Below are positions 6,782 to 14,893 of a DNA stretch of 53,175 nucleotides, piece after piece; position 1 is the stretch's first letter, and every line of letters begins with the position of its first letter. The notes under the pieces are model-generated. The model ran no database searches, had not been told where the DNA came from, and worked only from the letters and a program-made list of their open reading frames with translations. Origin of the DNA: a virus; IMG/VR virus record IMGVR_UViG_3300025652_000006, positions 1 through 53,175 of that record. One strand, written 5' to 3'. The position numbers and the translations under genes are program-made.

Positions 6782-8638
6782 TTACTGAATCCCCCGTACG
6801 TACGTGGCCGCACCTTCGATCAATGTTGCCGCTATGACCTCATTGATCTCATTGCCGCGAGTGTCGATCATGTATACGCCATCCTCGATCGGCATCGCTC
6901 GGACACATGCCGCCAGCGTGCCGCGCCACTTTCCGAAGTCGAGTTGCTCGTGCTTGCTAGATCGGATGTCTTTGGCGCCACATTGCTCTTCGAGCAGGCT
7001 GCAGAGCTTGCGGGCGTATGCGTCGACACGATCGAACGGTACGCTCGGCACGGCATCGATGTAGAGGGTGAGACCCTCTGCGGACGCCCCTACAATCCCC
7101 CCTGGTGACATAGACGCCTTGCCCTCCACAACACCACGATCAAATGCGGCCATTTCCAGGTCTGTAGTATCCGCCTGCGTCCCTTGTGTGTTCTCTAACA
7201 GATGCCGAACCACTACAGAAAGTTCTGGCTTACTGATCTTCTGACCGGTCCACTTTGGATCCTTGACCATCTCGCGGCATGCGGCAACGTCTGCAGGCTC
7301 TGTCCATGCCTCTACCAGCTCATCCGACGTGAGTTCTCCGGCTTTAGTGGGTGCTGCCATCGTAGATAGCTCGGCATCTGTTGGATCGGCCTTGACCACT
7401 TCCGGTTCAATCTCCACCGTTACACTAGGCAGTTTTACCTCGGGCTTTGGCGCCTCCGCTGGCTTTGGCTTGACCTCGCCCTTTGCCCTGAGGTTTGCCG
7501 CAAGCTTCGCCACGATCTCTACAGAGAGAGGGGAAAGGGTACCGTAGTCACCCTCGCCCGCCAGTGCCTCGCCCGTTACCGGCTGGCCTGTGGCTACCTG
7601 GTAGACCGCTGCAGCCTCTTTGGTGAGCGGAGGAAAGCCCTTTTCACATGCCAGAATGTCCTCCCAATCGGCCTTAAATGCTTGTGCTTCTGCACTGAGT
7701 GCCGGCGCGGACGCACCTAGTACGCCTGCCGATGCTGCCCCTGCCTCTAGATCTGCCAACTCTTTTTCTAAATCCATTTTCGTATCTCCCTTTTTTAGTT
7801 GTGTGGCTTTTGTTATGCCAAAAATGTCGTCAATTGATTGTGGTGCACTTTGCGCGCAAAACGTATGTTTATGCATACACTCCCTGCCCCATGCCTTGCA
7901 AGCGTTCCTGTTCTTAGGAATTTTGCTTACGTCAGACTCCTTTACGAAATCCTTAATCTTTCTAGCAAACGCTTCGATCGCTGTCCAGCGTTTATTGATC
8001 TCTTCTCGTGGTACACGGATAGTTTCTTTGCTGCTACGTGGTGCACCGCGTGTCTGCATGTATACGTGGCTAAGTCTCACAAAGTCGGCCTTGGGGTCAC
8101 GTGCGAGCGCGTACATGCCATAGAGGGGCATTTGCACCGTGTCCATAAGCTTGTCAGCTGGCTTTGACCACTTGGCCACGTCTGATGTCGTTTTCCAGTC
8201 GAGTACCTCCACCGTGGAGAACTCATCGACAAGATCGCCGTACTCGTCTACGGTTGTGATCTGCCCTTCTCGCCAGCCTGGATCTAGTACGTCGATCTCC
8301 CCAACGGTGCGGATGCCTGCAACGGTGAGCGCCCCTGGCTCTATCTTGTGCTCGATAAGCAAGTGGTCGCGTTTTTGCGGGATGTACTGCTTAGCCGTTA
8401 GCGCGATCATCCCTAGCGACATCTCCCCCGTCTTTAGGTGGTGCTCAAGCTCCTTGTGTGTTGTGACTCCGATCTGATTCGCGCCGGTGAAAGGCTCCTT
8501 TAGCTTTTCGACGTAGTGCAGCCGCCCCTTTAGAGGACAGCCCCCGGCCTGGTCTGGATCGTACTTTGAGATTCCCGACGGTGAAAGGTATTGCACCTCC
8601 CCGTCGATGACGTTTAGGCCGTAACTACCTCCTGCCAT
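6782..8638 (-). CDS. RecB/Cas4-like PD-(D/E)xK nuclease with long C-terminal extension
   Basis: The protein has 618 residues. The N-terminal half has the RecB-type nuclease core: an acidic motif VGEIDVLD followed by VEVLDWKTT, the D-(E/D)xK arrangement, and a QMPLYGMYA segment typical of motif IV. A cluster C-x6-C-x5-C (CKAWGRECMHKHTFC) close behind could ligate an iron-sulfur centre, as in AddB and Cas4. The part after residue 290 is Ala/Pro-rich and then forms an unknown globular domain. It likely processes DNA ends during replication and recombination. Its start abuts the upstream gene's stop. Confidence 0.82.
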   Translation of the reverse strand: MAGGSYGLNVIDGEVQYLSPSGISKYDPDQAGGCPLKGRLHYVEKLKEPFTGANQIGVTTHKELEHHLKTGEMSLGMIALTAKQYIPQKRDHLLIEHKIEPGALTVAGIRTVGEIDVLDPGWREGQITTVDEYGDLVDEFSTVEVLDWKTTSDVAKWSKPADKLMDTVQMPLYGMYALARDPKADFVRLSHVYMQTRGAPRSSKETIRVPREEINKRWTAIEAFARKIKDFVKESDVSKIPKNRNACKAWGRECMHKHTFCAQSAPQSIDDIFGITKATQLKKGDTKMDLEKELADLEAGAASAGVLGASAPALSAEAQAFKADWEDILACEKGFPPLTKEAAAVYQVATGQPVTGEALAGEGDYGTLSPLSVEIVAKLAANLRAKGEVKPKPAEAPKPEVKLPSVTVEIEPEVVKADPTDAELSTMAAPTKAGELTSDELVEAWTEPADVAACREMVKDPKWTGQKISKPELSVVVRHLLENTQGTQADTTDLEMAAFDRGVVEGKASMSPGGIVGASAEGLTLYIDAVPSVPFDRVDAYARKLCSLLEEQCGAKDIRSSKHEQLDFGKWRGTLAACVRAMPIEDGVYMIDTRGNEINEVIAATLIEGAATYVRGIQ

Positions 8639-8809
8639 TTAGGTGAACACATACCCGTAAAGGCCCAGTATGTGCGTGAGCGTGGCCCATACCACGTAGG
8701 CAGGGATGGGAAGGAATAGGGCAGCTATAAAGCCGATGCCATTATCTTGGGACCCGTCCTCTATCACGATACAGGCACACAGGTAGCAGATTATGAAGAA
8801 TGCTGTCAT
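8639..8809 (-). CDS. Small membrane protein (56 aa)
   Basis: Two hydrophobic stretches (TAFFIICYLCACIVI and GFIAALFLPIPAYVVW) are separated by a short acidic turn, as in a two-span membrane protein. Its ATG overlaps the stop of the upstream gene (ATGA) and its TAA abuts the nuclease gene start. It could be an inner-membrane anchor or holin-like peptide; nothing decides between these. Confidence 0.65.
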   Translation of the reverse strand: MTAFFIICYLCACIVIEDGSQDNGIGFIAALFLPIPAYVVWATLTHILGLYGYVFT

Positions 8810-9075
8810 CCGGCCCCATTTAGCTCATTCAAAGTGCCTGCCAAAAAGGACCGTACGGACGCCGTGGTCTCATCGATGGCCGATTCTAGATCGGTTGACT
8901 TGAGCCTGAATACGTCAATTGACACGTACCCGGTCATCCACGCAACCCATGAGTCATGATGCCTGTGATCGCGCACGATCGTTATACACGTGCCAGACTT
9001 TCTGAACTCCCACACGTTAGGTATACGCTCTTTGTCGCTCCTACTGTAGGATGATGCGTCTTTCCACTCACTCAT
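8806..9075 (-). CDS. Hypothetical protein (89 aa)
   Basis: The protein is mixed in charge with a His-rich central segment (DHRHHDSW). No known domain is seen. Start and stop both overlap neighbouring genes by one to four bases, which supports a real, tightly packed gene. Confidence 0.65.
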   Translation of the reverse strand: MSEWKDASSYSRSDKERIPNVWEFRKSGTCITIVRDHRHHDSWVAWMTGYVSIDVFRLKSTDLESAIDETTASVRSFLAGTLNELNGAG

Positions 9076-9317
9076 TAGTTCTCAATCCCTTTCTCTTTTC
9101 TGACCACTACGATCATTTCTTTTGCCGCAAGCGGCACAATCTTAAACGCTTTTTTGGCGTCTTTGACGTACAGGATCTTTAGTAGCGTGTAGTCTTTTCG
9201 ACCGGCACGCCATACAACGGCCTTGCCGTTATCATGTCGGATCGGCTCATGGCTCCACACGTCGATCATGTCGTCAAGTACGCCGTCCTCATCCGCATCC
9301 CGAGTAAGATAAATCAT
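9075..9317 (-). CDS. Hypothetical protein (80 aa)
   Basis: I start at the ATG at 9317, preceded by GTGGGGGG and overlapping the stop of the 25-residue peptide gene upstream. The protein opens MIYLTRDADEDG, an acidic segment that could bind calcium, and ends basic. No family is recognised. Confidence 0.62.
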   Translation of the reverse strand: MIYLTRDADEDGVLDDMIDVWSHEPIRHDNGKAVVWRAGRKDYTLLKILYVKDAKKAFKIVPLAAKEMIVVVRKEKGIEN

Positions 9318-9391
9318 ACGCCCCCCACGACTGCTAGCAGCACAAGACCAAGGCCGATACATATCAGTGCAATTCCAAAAAGATCACCCAT
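9314..9391 (-). CDS. 25-residue single-span membrane peptide
   Basis: The frame reads MGDLFGIALICIGLGLVLL and ends shortly after in AVVGGV: one transmembrane helix with almost nothing outside it. GGGGCG stands ahead of the ATG, and its TGA overlaps the next ATG (ATGA). Such peptides often regulate membrane enzymes or lysis; no role can be assigned. Confidence 0.55.
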   Translation of the reverse strand: MGDLFGIALICIGLGLVLLAVVGGV

Positions 9392-9533
9392 TTACGCCCC
9401 ATACCTTTAAAAGACCTTCTGCCTCGTCTTCTGAGAACTGTTCTACAATTTTTTTGTAGTCCGTCCCGCGTGCACCCTGAGCTAGGGCCTCAGCCTCTAG
9501 AAGGGAAAGTAACTTTTTCTTTGCATCGCTCAT
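9384..9533 (-). CDS. Small acidic hypothetical protein (49 aa)
   Basis: I start at MSDAKKKLL (9533), because this ATG overlaps the stop of the upstream gene, although an upstream in-frame ATG exists. The sequence is helical and acidic (SEDEAEGLLKVWG). Function is unknown. Confidence 0.6.
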   Translation of the reverse strand: MSDAKKKLLSLLEAEALAQGARGTDYKKIVEQFSEDEAEGLLKVWGVNG

Positions 9534-9652
9534 GTGTTTAAAAACCACGTGATAAGGGCAAGCGTGCAGCCGAACGGCAACAGCACGATCAGCATCATGC
9601 CTAAGAAAAGTGCGGCAGGGTATGCCGTCGTGCGGATCCACTTGCTAATCAT
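9530..9652 (-). CDS. Small membrane protein (40 aa)
   Basis: The frame begins MISKWIRTTAYPAALFLG and continues into a hydrophobic helix (MMLIVLLPFGCTLALITWFL). The ATG overlaps the upstream stop and the TGA overlaps the downstream start. It is the third short membrane protein in this 1.1-kb stretch. Confidence 0.6.
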   Translation of the reverse strand: MISKWIRTTAYPAALFLGMMLIVLLPFGCTLALITWFLNT

Positions 9653-10077
9653 CGTCGTGCATCCGATAGCGCATGCTCTGCCCAAAACTCCGCGCTCTCG
9701 TCCGAGTCGTCTTCGAACATCTCGCGTGGTGCTGCCGGTCCACCGTATGCTGTGTACAAGCACGCAACCGCCCCGTTATGTGGTCCGCTAACTACCGTGA
9801 CGGTTCGCGATCGGCGGAATGGGCGCATCACAAGCCTGCTTTTGCCGTCTCTGCCAGGGCGCTCGTTATAGTATGCATCGAACTCGGCGACCGGTGCATC
9901 GCCCATCGCCGGTCCATACAGTCCGCACGGGACAGTGCCGAGGTACTCTGGTAGCTCGACCTGCTCGACGAGTACCTCAGAGCTGCCGTGGCAGTTGCTG
10001 AGCGCGTACTCTAGCTGCTCGTCTGTCAGCCCGTGGTCGACATGTGACTCGTCAATCTTATACACGCCGGTGCTCAT
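9649..10077 (-). CDS. Hypothetical protein (142 aa)
   Basis: This is an acidic protein with a basic middle (MRPFRRSRTVTVV) that looks like a beta-strand-rich small domain. No catalytic motif is evident. It is coupled to both neighbours by four-base overlaps. Confidence 0.68.
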   Translation of the reverse strand: MSTGVYKIDESHVDHGLTDEQLEYALSNCHGSSEVLVEQVELPEYLGTVPCGLYGPAMGDAPVAEFDAYYNERPGRDGKSRLVMRPFRRSRTVTVVSGPHNGAVACLYTAYGGPAAPREMFEDDSDESAEFWAEHALSDARR

Positions 10078-10280
10078 AGCGCTGCCCTCACTGCTGCGTC
10101 TTTGGCTTCCAGAAGTTTTCTTAGTGCGACATCGGTCTCAGTAGACTGCTCGCCGCATGTCCGAGTGGCAATTTCTTTTGCAAGCTTGCAAAAGGGCATT
10201 GATACGTCATGCAATCGCTCCGGCAAATGCTCGTATGCAAAGAATTTCAGGATCGCGTTGGTTGATTCGTGGGTTTTCAT
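10074..10280 (-). CDS. Hypothetical protein (68 aa)
   Basis: This is a helical protein with a mixed charge pattern. It starts six bases after the primase-helicase stop and overlaps the next start by four bases. No family is recognised. Confidence 0.62.
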   Translation of the reverse strand: MKTHESTNAILKFFAYEHLPERLHDVSMPFCKLAKEIATRTCGEQSTETDVALRKLLEAKDAAVRAAL

Positions 10281-10286
10281 ATTTTT

Positions 10287-12374
10287 TCACACTCCTACAA
10301 TTTGGGCGAAAAGCCCCTTACCTTGCACCGTCAGTGCCCATCCACTGGCAACTTCGCCGATGAACTGTTTCTCAAGGTATCCCGCCTTCTCAGCATTTAC
10401 AACAGAATTCTTTGCCGCTGCGCTTGGGCCGCCGATCGCCTTGTGAATGTCCCGTGTCGTAACCGGTCCCTCTAGTCTTGCCTCGGCACTGCCAACGGCT
10501 TTAAGTACCTCGGTGACATTGTCATCCGTCCGGGTAGGTGCGCCGTATGATACCTCCCAGCATGCCGCGATCGCCGTGTCCGATACCTCATCGTCTGTGA
10601 TCTTGAGCAGTAGATTCATTGAGCCTACGCCTTTGGCGCCTTTTACCTCGACATCCACACGGTTAGAGATATGCCCCTCTTCCATGTCGGTACCGGTGTT
10701 GCTCATGTACATCCCGCAGTCAAGCGCACCGTGGATGGCACCTGACCCGCGCATGCGCTGCCCTGGCCTTCTCTGTGCGGTATCGGCGCTGCCCTTCGAT
10801 GCGTGGTGTACAAACATGACCGCACAGTTAAGGACCCTGCCAAGCGTGCGAAGCCTGCGCATCACTAGGGACATCTCATCAGAGCTATCCTCTGCGCTAC
10901 TATGTAAATCGCGCAACGGGTCGAGTACCAGGAGCTTTAGGGGTCCGAGTGCGCGGCATGAGGCGATAAGCATTGCCATGCTCAGATCTGAGCCGATGTC
11001 CAGATCGCGCCCACGTGGCTGCAGGTACAGATCGGCGGGGATCTTACCGTCACGAGTGGAGCAAAGGGATTTGATACGGTTTTGCACCGCTGCCCCTTGA
11101 TCCTCTGCATAAAAGTACGCGCACCTGCCTTGTTCTACCTCAAACTCGCCAAACGCCTTTGTGCCGCTCGCCACCGCTATGACCATCTCAGTAGCTGCCC
11201 AGGTCTTACCTGCCTTTGGGTCGGTTGCCAGGGCCGCTAGCGCGTCTTTGGTAAGCATGCCGGTGATAAGCCACGGAGTAGGATCGAAAGTGCTGTCTAT
11301 AAGGTCCTGCGCCGAGAGAAAGAAAGGCACCAGTTCTGTAGCCTCATCCTTGACGCCAAGCGCATCCATATAGTCTTTGGCAGCGTCTAGTACTTTCTCT
11401 TTGAATGATCCTGGTACGGCCACTTCTGAGAATGGGGCGGGGCCTTCCAGGCCTTCGAGAAACTCGTACGTGTCCCGCTTGTCGCCGTATTCGCCTGTAG
11501 CGTATCTGTCGGCATCATTCAGAAATTTACCTAGCTCGTTTGTTTCCCAAGGCGGCTGACATGAGGCGTTCCATTCGACCAGCAAATGGTATGCTTCCGT
11601 GCCGTCTAACGCGTAGTCATTTGTGACGATGGCAGCGGCAGCATACGTGTGAAGTGTGCCACCGCTATCCGAGATAGCCGGACCATGATCTTTCAGTGCG
11701 GCACGTGCGGCCGCTAAAAGACCCTTCGATGCTTCGGGGTAGGTGTGGTCTGCCTTATCCGTTACCGTGATTTCTTCAATCTCGATGCCTTCTAGCAGGC
11801 TATCGACATCTAACGGTGTTCCTGAGAACACCATTGATTGTGGCTTTGCGTCCTCAGGACAGCTCGGCAGGTGCCAAAAGCGGGCCGGGTTGTCTGTCTT
11901 GATGCCCGACGGTATGCCGAGGTACTTAAGCGCCTCGCGCCACAGGGGCTTGAATTCGGCAGCTGTGACAGGGCGGGACAGTGCTAACAAGAGGCGCCAG
12001 GTGCTTTTTTCTGGTGGGGCGTGGGAGTGTGTTGACGATATAATCGCCCTGATCCCCATGTCCTTCAGCCTCTTCATGTGCCGCAATGCTTCGGGCTGTG
12101 TGAGTTGCCCGCCGTCCTCTGATTTATCGAGATCAAAGCAAAGCGCGTGCACCTCTAAGACATTATCTGAGATTGCATGTCCAGCGATGCCAGGGCACTT
12201 GTCAGATCCGCAGTCGCACATGCCCTGCCTAAAAGAGGCAGGTGAGAATCCAGGGCCGGCCTTCTCTTCTCTCCGCTTATGGGTCGTCAGCGTGGTGACG
12301 GTCTGATCCCATGTCAGGATGCGTGTGTGCTCGGTGCCTTTATTAAAAAGGTCGGGGAAAAATGTAAAATGCAA
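10287..12374 (-). CDS. Primase-helicase: AEP-like primase fused to RepA-type ATPase
   Basis: The 695-residue protein has two parts. The N-terminal third shows archaeo-eukaryotic primase features: an acidic pair in CFDLDK (D81, D83), the SSTHSH motif (113-118) and a following Arg in WRLLL. The C-terminal half is a RecA-like hexameric helicase of the RepA/AAA_25 type: Walker A DPKAGKT (385-391), Walker B LLVLDP (D485) and a FVHHASKG segment. CDCGSDKC (53-60) may bind zinc. It should lay primers and unwind DNA at the fork. The start is a TTG preceded by GGAACACT; a different start is possible. It is the first gene of the leftward replication unit. Confidence 0.87.
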   Translation of the reverse strand: MHFTFFPDLFNKGTEHTRILTWDQTVTTLTTHKRREEKAGPGFSPASFRQGMCDCGSDKCPGIAGHAISDNVLEVHALCFDLDKSEDGGQLTQPEALRHMKRLKDMGIRAIISSTHSHAPPEKSTWRLLLALSRPVTAAEFKPLWREALKYLGIPSGIKTDNPARFWHLPSCPEDAKPQSMVFSGTPLDVDSLLEGIEIEEITVTDKADHTYPEASKGLLAAARAALKDHGPAISDSGGTLHTYAAAAIVTNDYALDGTEAYHLLVEWNASCQPPWETNELGKFLNDADRYATGEYGDKRDTYEFLEGLEGPAPFSEVAVPGSFKEKVLDAAKDYMDALGVKDEATELVPFFLSAQDLIDSTFDPTPWLITGMLTKDALAALATDPKAGKTWAATEMVIAVASGTKAFGEFEVEQGRCAYFYAEDQGAAVQNRIKSLCSTRDGKIPADLYLQPRGRDLDIGSDLSMAMLIASCRALGPLKLLVLDPLRDLHSSAEDSSDEMSLVMRRLRTLGRVLNCAVMFVHHASKGSADTAQRRPGQRMRGSGAIHGALDCGMYMSNTGTDMEEGHISNRVDVEVKGAKGVGSMNLLLKITDDEVSDTAIAACWEVSYGAPTRTDDNVTEVLKAVGSAEARLEGPVTTRDIHKAIGGPSAAAKNSVVNAEKAGYLEKQFIGEVASGWALTVQGKGLFAQIVGV

Positions 12375-12506
12375 AGTGTTCCAATCAATAAGTGATCATC
12401 CGGCCCACCCCGTTGGAACAAAGAAGGGGCAGGCCAGACGATCGGGCCATGGCAAGGGTATCACCGTGAGCGCTAAAAGGACAAGGCTAAACGGTCTGGA
12501 TTATCT
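12375..12506. other. Intergenic divergent control region, left part
   Basis: This stretch separates the leftward primase gene from the rightward element. It should hold the leftward promoter of the replication operon, but I could not fix one. A 21-codon minus-strand frame near 12450 is not convincing. Confidence 0.4.
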
Positions 12507-12536
12507 TTGCCAAAAGGATGTTTTTTCTAAAATAAA
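12507..12536 (+). promoter_or_regulatory. Candidate rightward promoter, copy 1 (TTGCCA-18-AATAAA)
   Basis: TTGCCA at 12507-12512 and AATAAA at 12531-12536 are separated by 18 bases. The same pair with the same spacing occurs in two other divergent intergenic regions. The predicted start of transcription falls at the first bases of the conserved RNA stem. Confidence 0.55.
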
Positions 12537-12540
12537 ACTA

Positions 12541-12660
12541 TAAGCTCAGTGGACCATGCGGTGCCTACCGACGGCAACCCCCAACGGGGGGAGGCCTAGA
12601 GGGGCAGAAAGCACAGTCCGAACTGTAGCTTACATATTTGTGATATATGGTCTTGCGTAG
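12541..12660 (+). ncRNA. Structured leader element, copy 1
   Basis: The RNA folds from TAAGCT (12541-12546) with AGCTTA (12627-12632), CAGT with ACTG, then GGAC (12551-12554) with GTCC (12616-12619), short inner helices (TGC/GCA, TGCC/GGCA) and a C5/G5 hairpin (12578-12590). Copies 2 and 3 keep these pairings while changing the bases. A TTGTGATATATGGTCTT tail is also conserved. It leads the terminase operon. Known put RNAs of phage HK022 modify RNA polymerase from a similar position; that role here is inference. Confidence 0.65.
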
Positions 12661-12687
12661 GTGTTTTCTCTGTAGTAGCGTCAGAAT

Positions 12688-13248
12688 ATGAAAATCACAC
12701 TGACGATAGATGACATGGTCTTTGAGTTAGACGCTGCCAGCGGTGCAGATGCTAAGGCACAGGTAGACGGTATCCGGCGCGCCTTTACATGCAAGGCCCC
12801 GAAGGATGACACCCGCCCTGACGCCACGCCGCTGGAGATGCTCGTATGGGTAGACGAGTTTCCGGGTAATCATTCGATCCGCTGGCTGGATCGCAATTGC
12901 CCCTTTGGCAATGCCAAGACCATGATCACCCGCCTGGAAAAAGAAGAGCGGCTTGTACTCGCTGAGACGCTGTACCAGGGTAAGAAGCACATGCAGACAA
13001 TGCAGGCCGTGTACCTGCCAGGCACTGAGCCGTCATCCCTACCAGAAGCGGGCAGTGGGGCGCTACGTGCAAGGTTGGGGGTATGGCTAAAAGACAATCC
13101 CGGCCACGCGGTTAAATTTGTGGAGGATCACTGTGGCATCATCCGTAGCCGGGCAAAAGCGACGTTGACAAAATTGATCACGGCTGACACTGTAGAGGTG
13201 CGCGAGGTCAAAGGTAAGCCGTGCGTGTTTTTGAAAGGAACAAAATGA
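12688..13248 (+). CDS. Hypothetical protein, possible DNA-binding (186 aa)
   Basis: This is the first gene of the rightward packaging operon. The protein has two similar-looking segments (about residues 50-100 and 130-180; for example WLDRNCPFGNAKTMITRLEKE and a later RSRAKATLTKL), each with a helix-turn-helix feel and a following strand pair. That suggests duplicated winged-helix units, but I cannot prove it. No strong ribosome site precedes the ATG. Confidence 0.6.
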   Translation: MKITLTIDDMVFELDAASGADAKAQVDGIRRAFTCKAPKDDTRPDATPLEMLVWVDEFPGNHSIRWLDRNCPFGNAKTMITRLEKEERLVLAETLYQGKKHMQTMQAVYLPGTEPSSLPEAGSGALRARLGVWLKDNPGHAVKFVEDHCGIIRSRAKATLTKLITADTVEVREVKGKPCVFLKGTK

Positions 13249-13511
13249 TCGTAGAATTAGAGGGAAAGACAACACTCACCTGCAGTACATACGGGTGCAA
13301 CGAGGCCATTCAGGTGCCTTGTGTGGTGTACTTTGACACAGAAACAGAGCTTGATGTAGACTCAGTGCCGTCCTGTGTGGGCGAGACCACCGAAGTAGAC
13401 TGGGAGTACCCGAAGGGGTGGGGTGCCGAGACACGTTACATCTATAGCAGCTATCACCCCACTGGGGGCCATGTATGCCCCGTACACCTAAAGGAGCGAA
13501 ATGCCAGTTAA
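13245..13511 (+). CDS. Small putative zinc-binding protein (88 aa)
   Basis: The ATG at 13245 overlaps the previous stop (ATGA) and follows AAAGGAAC. Cys residues lie at the start (CSTYGCNEA) and end (VCPVH), spaced to form a zinc ribbon around a Trp/Tyr-rich middle. Function is unknown. Confidence 0.65.
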   Translation: MIVELEGKTTLTCSTYGCNEAIQVPCVVYFDTETELDVDSVPSCVGETTEVDWEYPKGWGAETRYIYSSYHPTGGHVCPVHLKERNAS

Positions 13512-13989
13512 AAAGACAGCAGAGAACCGGGCCGCAGCACGTGAAAGTCTCGCAAAGAAGAATTTCGACAAGCCACAGCGTACTAAGGCGGGACGATTCC
13601 CCAAAGGCGTAAGCGGCAATCCAGGCGGCACACGCGGAGGTGTAAAGGCCTTGGCCTATCGCATCCAAAAGGAAACGGCCGACGGTATGGAGATTGTGGA
13701 TCTCCTACTGCAGTGCATGCGCGGGCAGTTTGATGCCGAACACCTTAACGCCGGTATGCTTACGGATGCCGAGAAGTTCAAGGCCCGGCAATGGGCGATC
13801 GAGAAAGTCTTTGAACGTGGCTTTGGCAAACCTAAAGAAACGGTTGAGGTTATCTCAGGTTTCGAGGATGGCGGAGACGCTACCATGATTGATACCTCCA
13901 CCATGTCCGACGATGAGCTTGAAGCCCTCTCCAAGGCCGGTGATATCCTTGAGGCGCACGCCGCCAAGAAGGCCCCGATCGATGTCTAG
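13501..13989 (+). CDS. terS: Putative terminase small subunit (DUF5681-like)
   Basis: The protein has 162 residues. Near residue 32 it carries GRFPKGVSGNPGG, the conserved motif of the DUF5681 family, whose members lie beside terminase genes. A helical region follows, with an acidic C-terminus. The gene is four small genes upstream of the large terminase. A small subunit would recognise the packaging site and stimulate the motor. Identification rests on one motif and position. Confidence 0.62.
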   Translation: MPVKKTAENRAAARESLAKKNFDKPQRTKAGRFPKGVSGNPGGTRGGVKALAYRIQKETADGMEIVDLLLQCMRGQFDAEHLNAGMLTDAEKFKARQWAIEKVFERGFGKPKETVEVISGFEDGGDATMIDTSTMSDDELEALSKAGDILEAHAAKKAPIDV

Positions 13990-14227
13990 CGTCTACACCA
14001 TAGGCCTACCCTGTGATCAGACAATGCAGTATTGGGTAGGCCCTGTACTTAATCAGTGGACATTCTTAGGTAAAGAGGCGTGGCGCACTGAAGATAAGGC
14101 CGTTGCGGATCGCATGGTCGACATGATGTGCGAAGGACTTGAGGATCACGAGTTTCCGTCTCAGAGACCGTGGGTGTGTGAGCCGCAGGACGAGGACGAA
14201 CTCAATAGGGAGGATTGGACATGGTAA
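13982..14227 (+). CDS. Hypothetical acidic protein (81 aa)
   Basis: The ATG at 13982 overlaps the end of the terminase small subunit candidate by eight bases. The C-terminal third is very acidic (EPQDEDELNREDW). No family is recognised. Confidence 0.62.
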   Translation: MSSVYTIGLPCDQTMQYWVGPVLNQWTFLGKEAWRTEDKAVADRMVDMMCEGLEDHEFPSQRPWVCEPQDEDELNREDWTW

Positions 14228-14394
14228 CCCTAGGTGCAATAGGCATATTTATAGCCCTTGCGGTGCTTTGCAGCAGGAAGCCTCCACCACCTAAGCCGCA
14301 GGTACTTCCAGCGTGTAAGTTAGGCAAGAGGGCACGCCAGAACAAGCGCAGCTTACGTAGCCGTAGAATTAGAAGGGCAGGTATGAAAAGATGA
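14221..14394 (+). CDS. Small membrane-anchored basic protein (57 aa)
   Basis: The frame opens with one transmembrane helix (MVTLGAIGIFIALAVLC), then a proline patch (KPPPPKP) and a highly basic tail rich in Arg and Lys. Both ends overlap neighbours (ATGA at the stop). The tail would face the cytoplasm and could bind nucleic acid. Confidence 0.6.
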   Translation: MVTLGAIGIFIALAVLCSRKPPPPKPQVLPACKLGKRARQNKRSLRSRRIRRAGMKR

Positions 14395-14705
14395 GCTTCT
14401 GTAAGCACTGTGACGAGCACACCGAAAGGCCGCTAGATGTGTACTATGACGATCACAATCCTGCATTCTGCTCCTCAAGCTGCGAGACAGATTACAGCTA
14501 TCTGGAGTGTAGGGTGTCCGGTAAGCCCGAGCTTATGGACCTACCCCTAGGTGCCGAGGTCTTAGACTTTACGGGCCGGGCGTGGACACGGGGCAGCGTC
14601 GACGGGTCATGTGTGAACCTCACCCGGCCGGGGAACATGCGCGCCATCCTCCGCTTCTATCAGCCGATTGTCTTTACGGATGGCCATTGGCGGCTTTGTA
14701 AATGA
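14391..14705 (+). CDS. Putative zinc-finger protein (104 aa)
   Basis: N-terminal FCKHCDEH and, 18 residues on, FCSSSCETDY form a four-Cys zinc site resembling small DNA- or RNA-binding ribbons. The remainder is a small globular domain of unknown fold. It is coupled to both neighbours by overlaps. Confidence 0.65.
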   Translation: MSFCKHCDEHTERPLDVYYDDHNPAFCSSSCETDYSYLECRVSGKPELMDLPLGAEVLDFTGRAWTRGSVDGSCVNLTRPGNMRAILRFYQPIVFTDGHWRLCK

Positions 14706-14893
14706 TAGAGTCTATCCTAGAGATCACCTTATGTATGGGGCCAGAGGAGACCGTATGGCTAAACCCTACAGCGATAGCCACAGTGAGAGACGACGATCCT
14801 ACCTACTGTAGGGTCACGTTGATAGGTAGTCCCTACATGTACCGGATATACCTGCCTGGCAGCGAGGTACGTGCTATAATCGCCAAGAGGTGA
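14702..14893 (+). CDS. Hypothetical protein (63 aa)
   Basis: This is a small beta-rich protein. Its last codons contain the TGCTATAAT promoter-like box of the next gene, and its TGA overlaps the terminase GTG start. Confidence 0.6.
   Translation: MIESILEITLCMGPEETVWLNPTAIATVRDDDPTYCRVTLIGSPYMYRIYLPGSEVRAIIAKR
14872..14880 (+). promoter_or_regulatory. Extended -10 box before the large terminase (TGCTATAAT)
   Basis: This is a perfect extended -10 (TG-n-TATAAT), nine bases before the GTG start. Transcription would begin at or just before the start codon, although an AAGAGG ribosome site is also present. It lies inside coding sequence of the preceding gene. Confidence 0.45.

Noticed and set aside
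10447-11100. A 217-codon open frame on the plus strand
   Set aside because: It lies antisense inside the primase-helicase gene, whose motifs are clear; it is a frame shadow.
12375-12500. 21-codon minus-strand frame upstream of the primase gene
   Set aside because: No ribosome site and no conserved character; too short to support.
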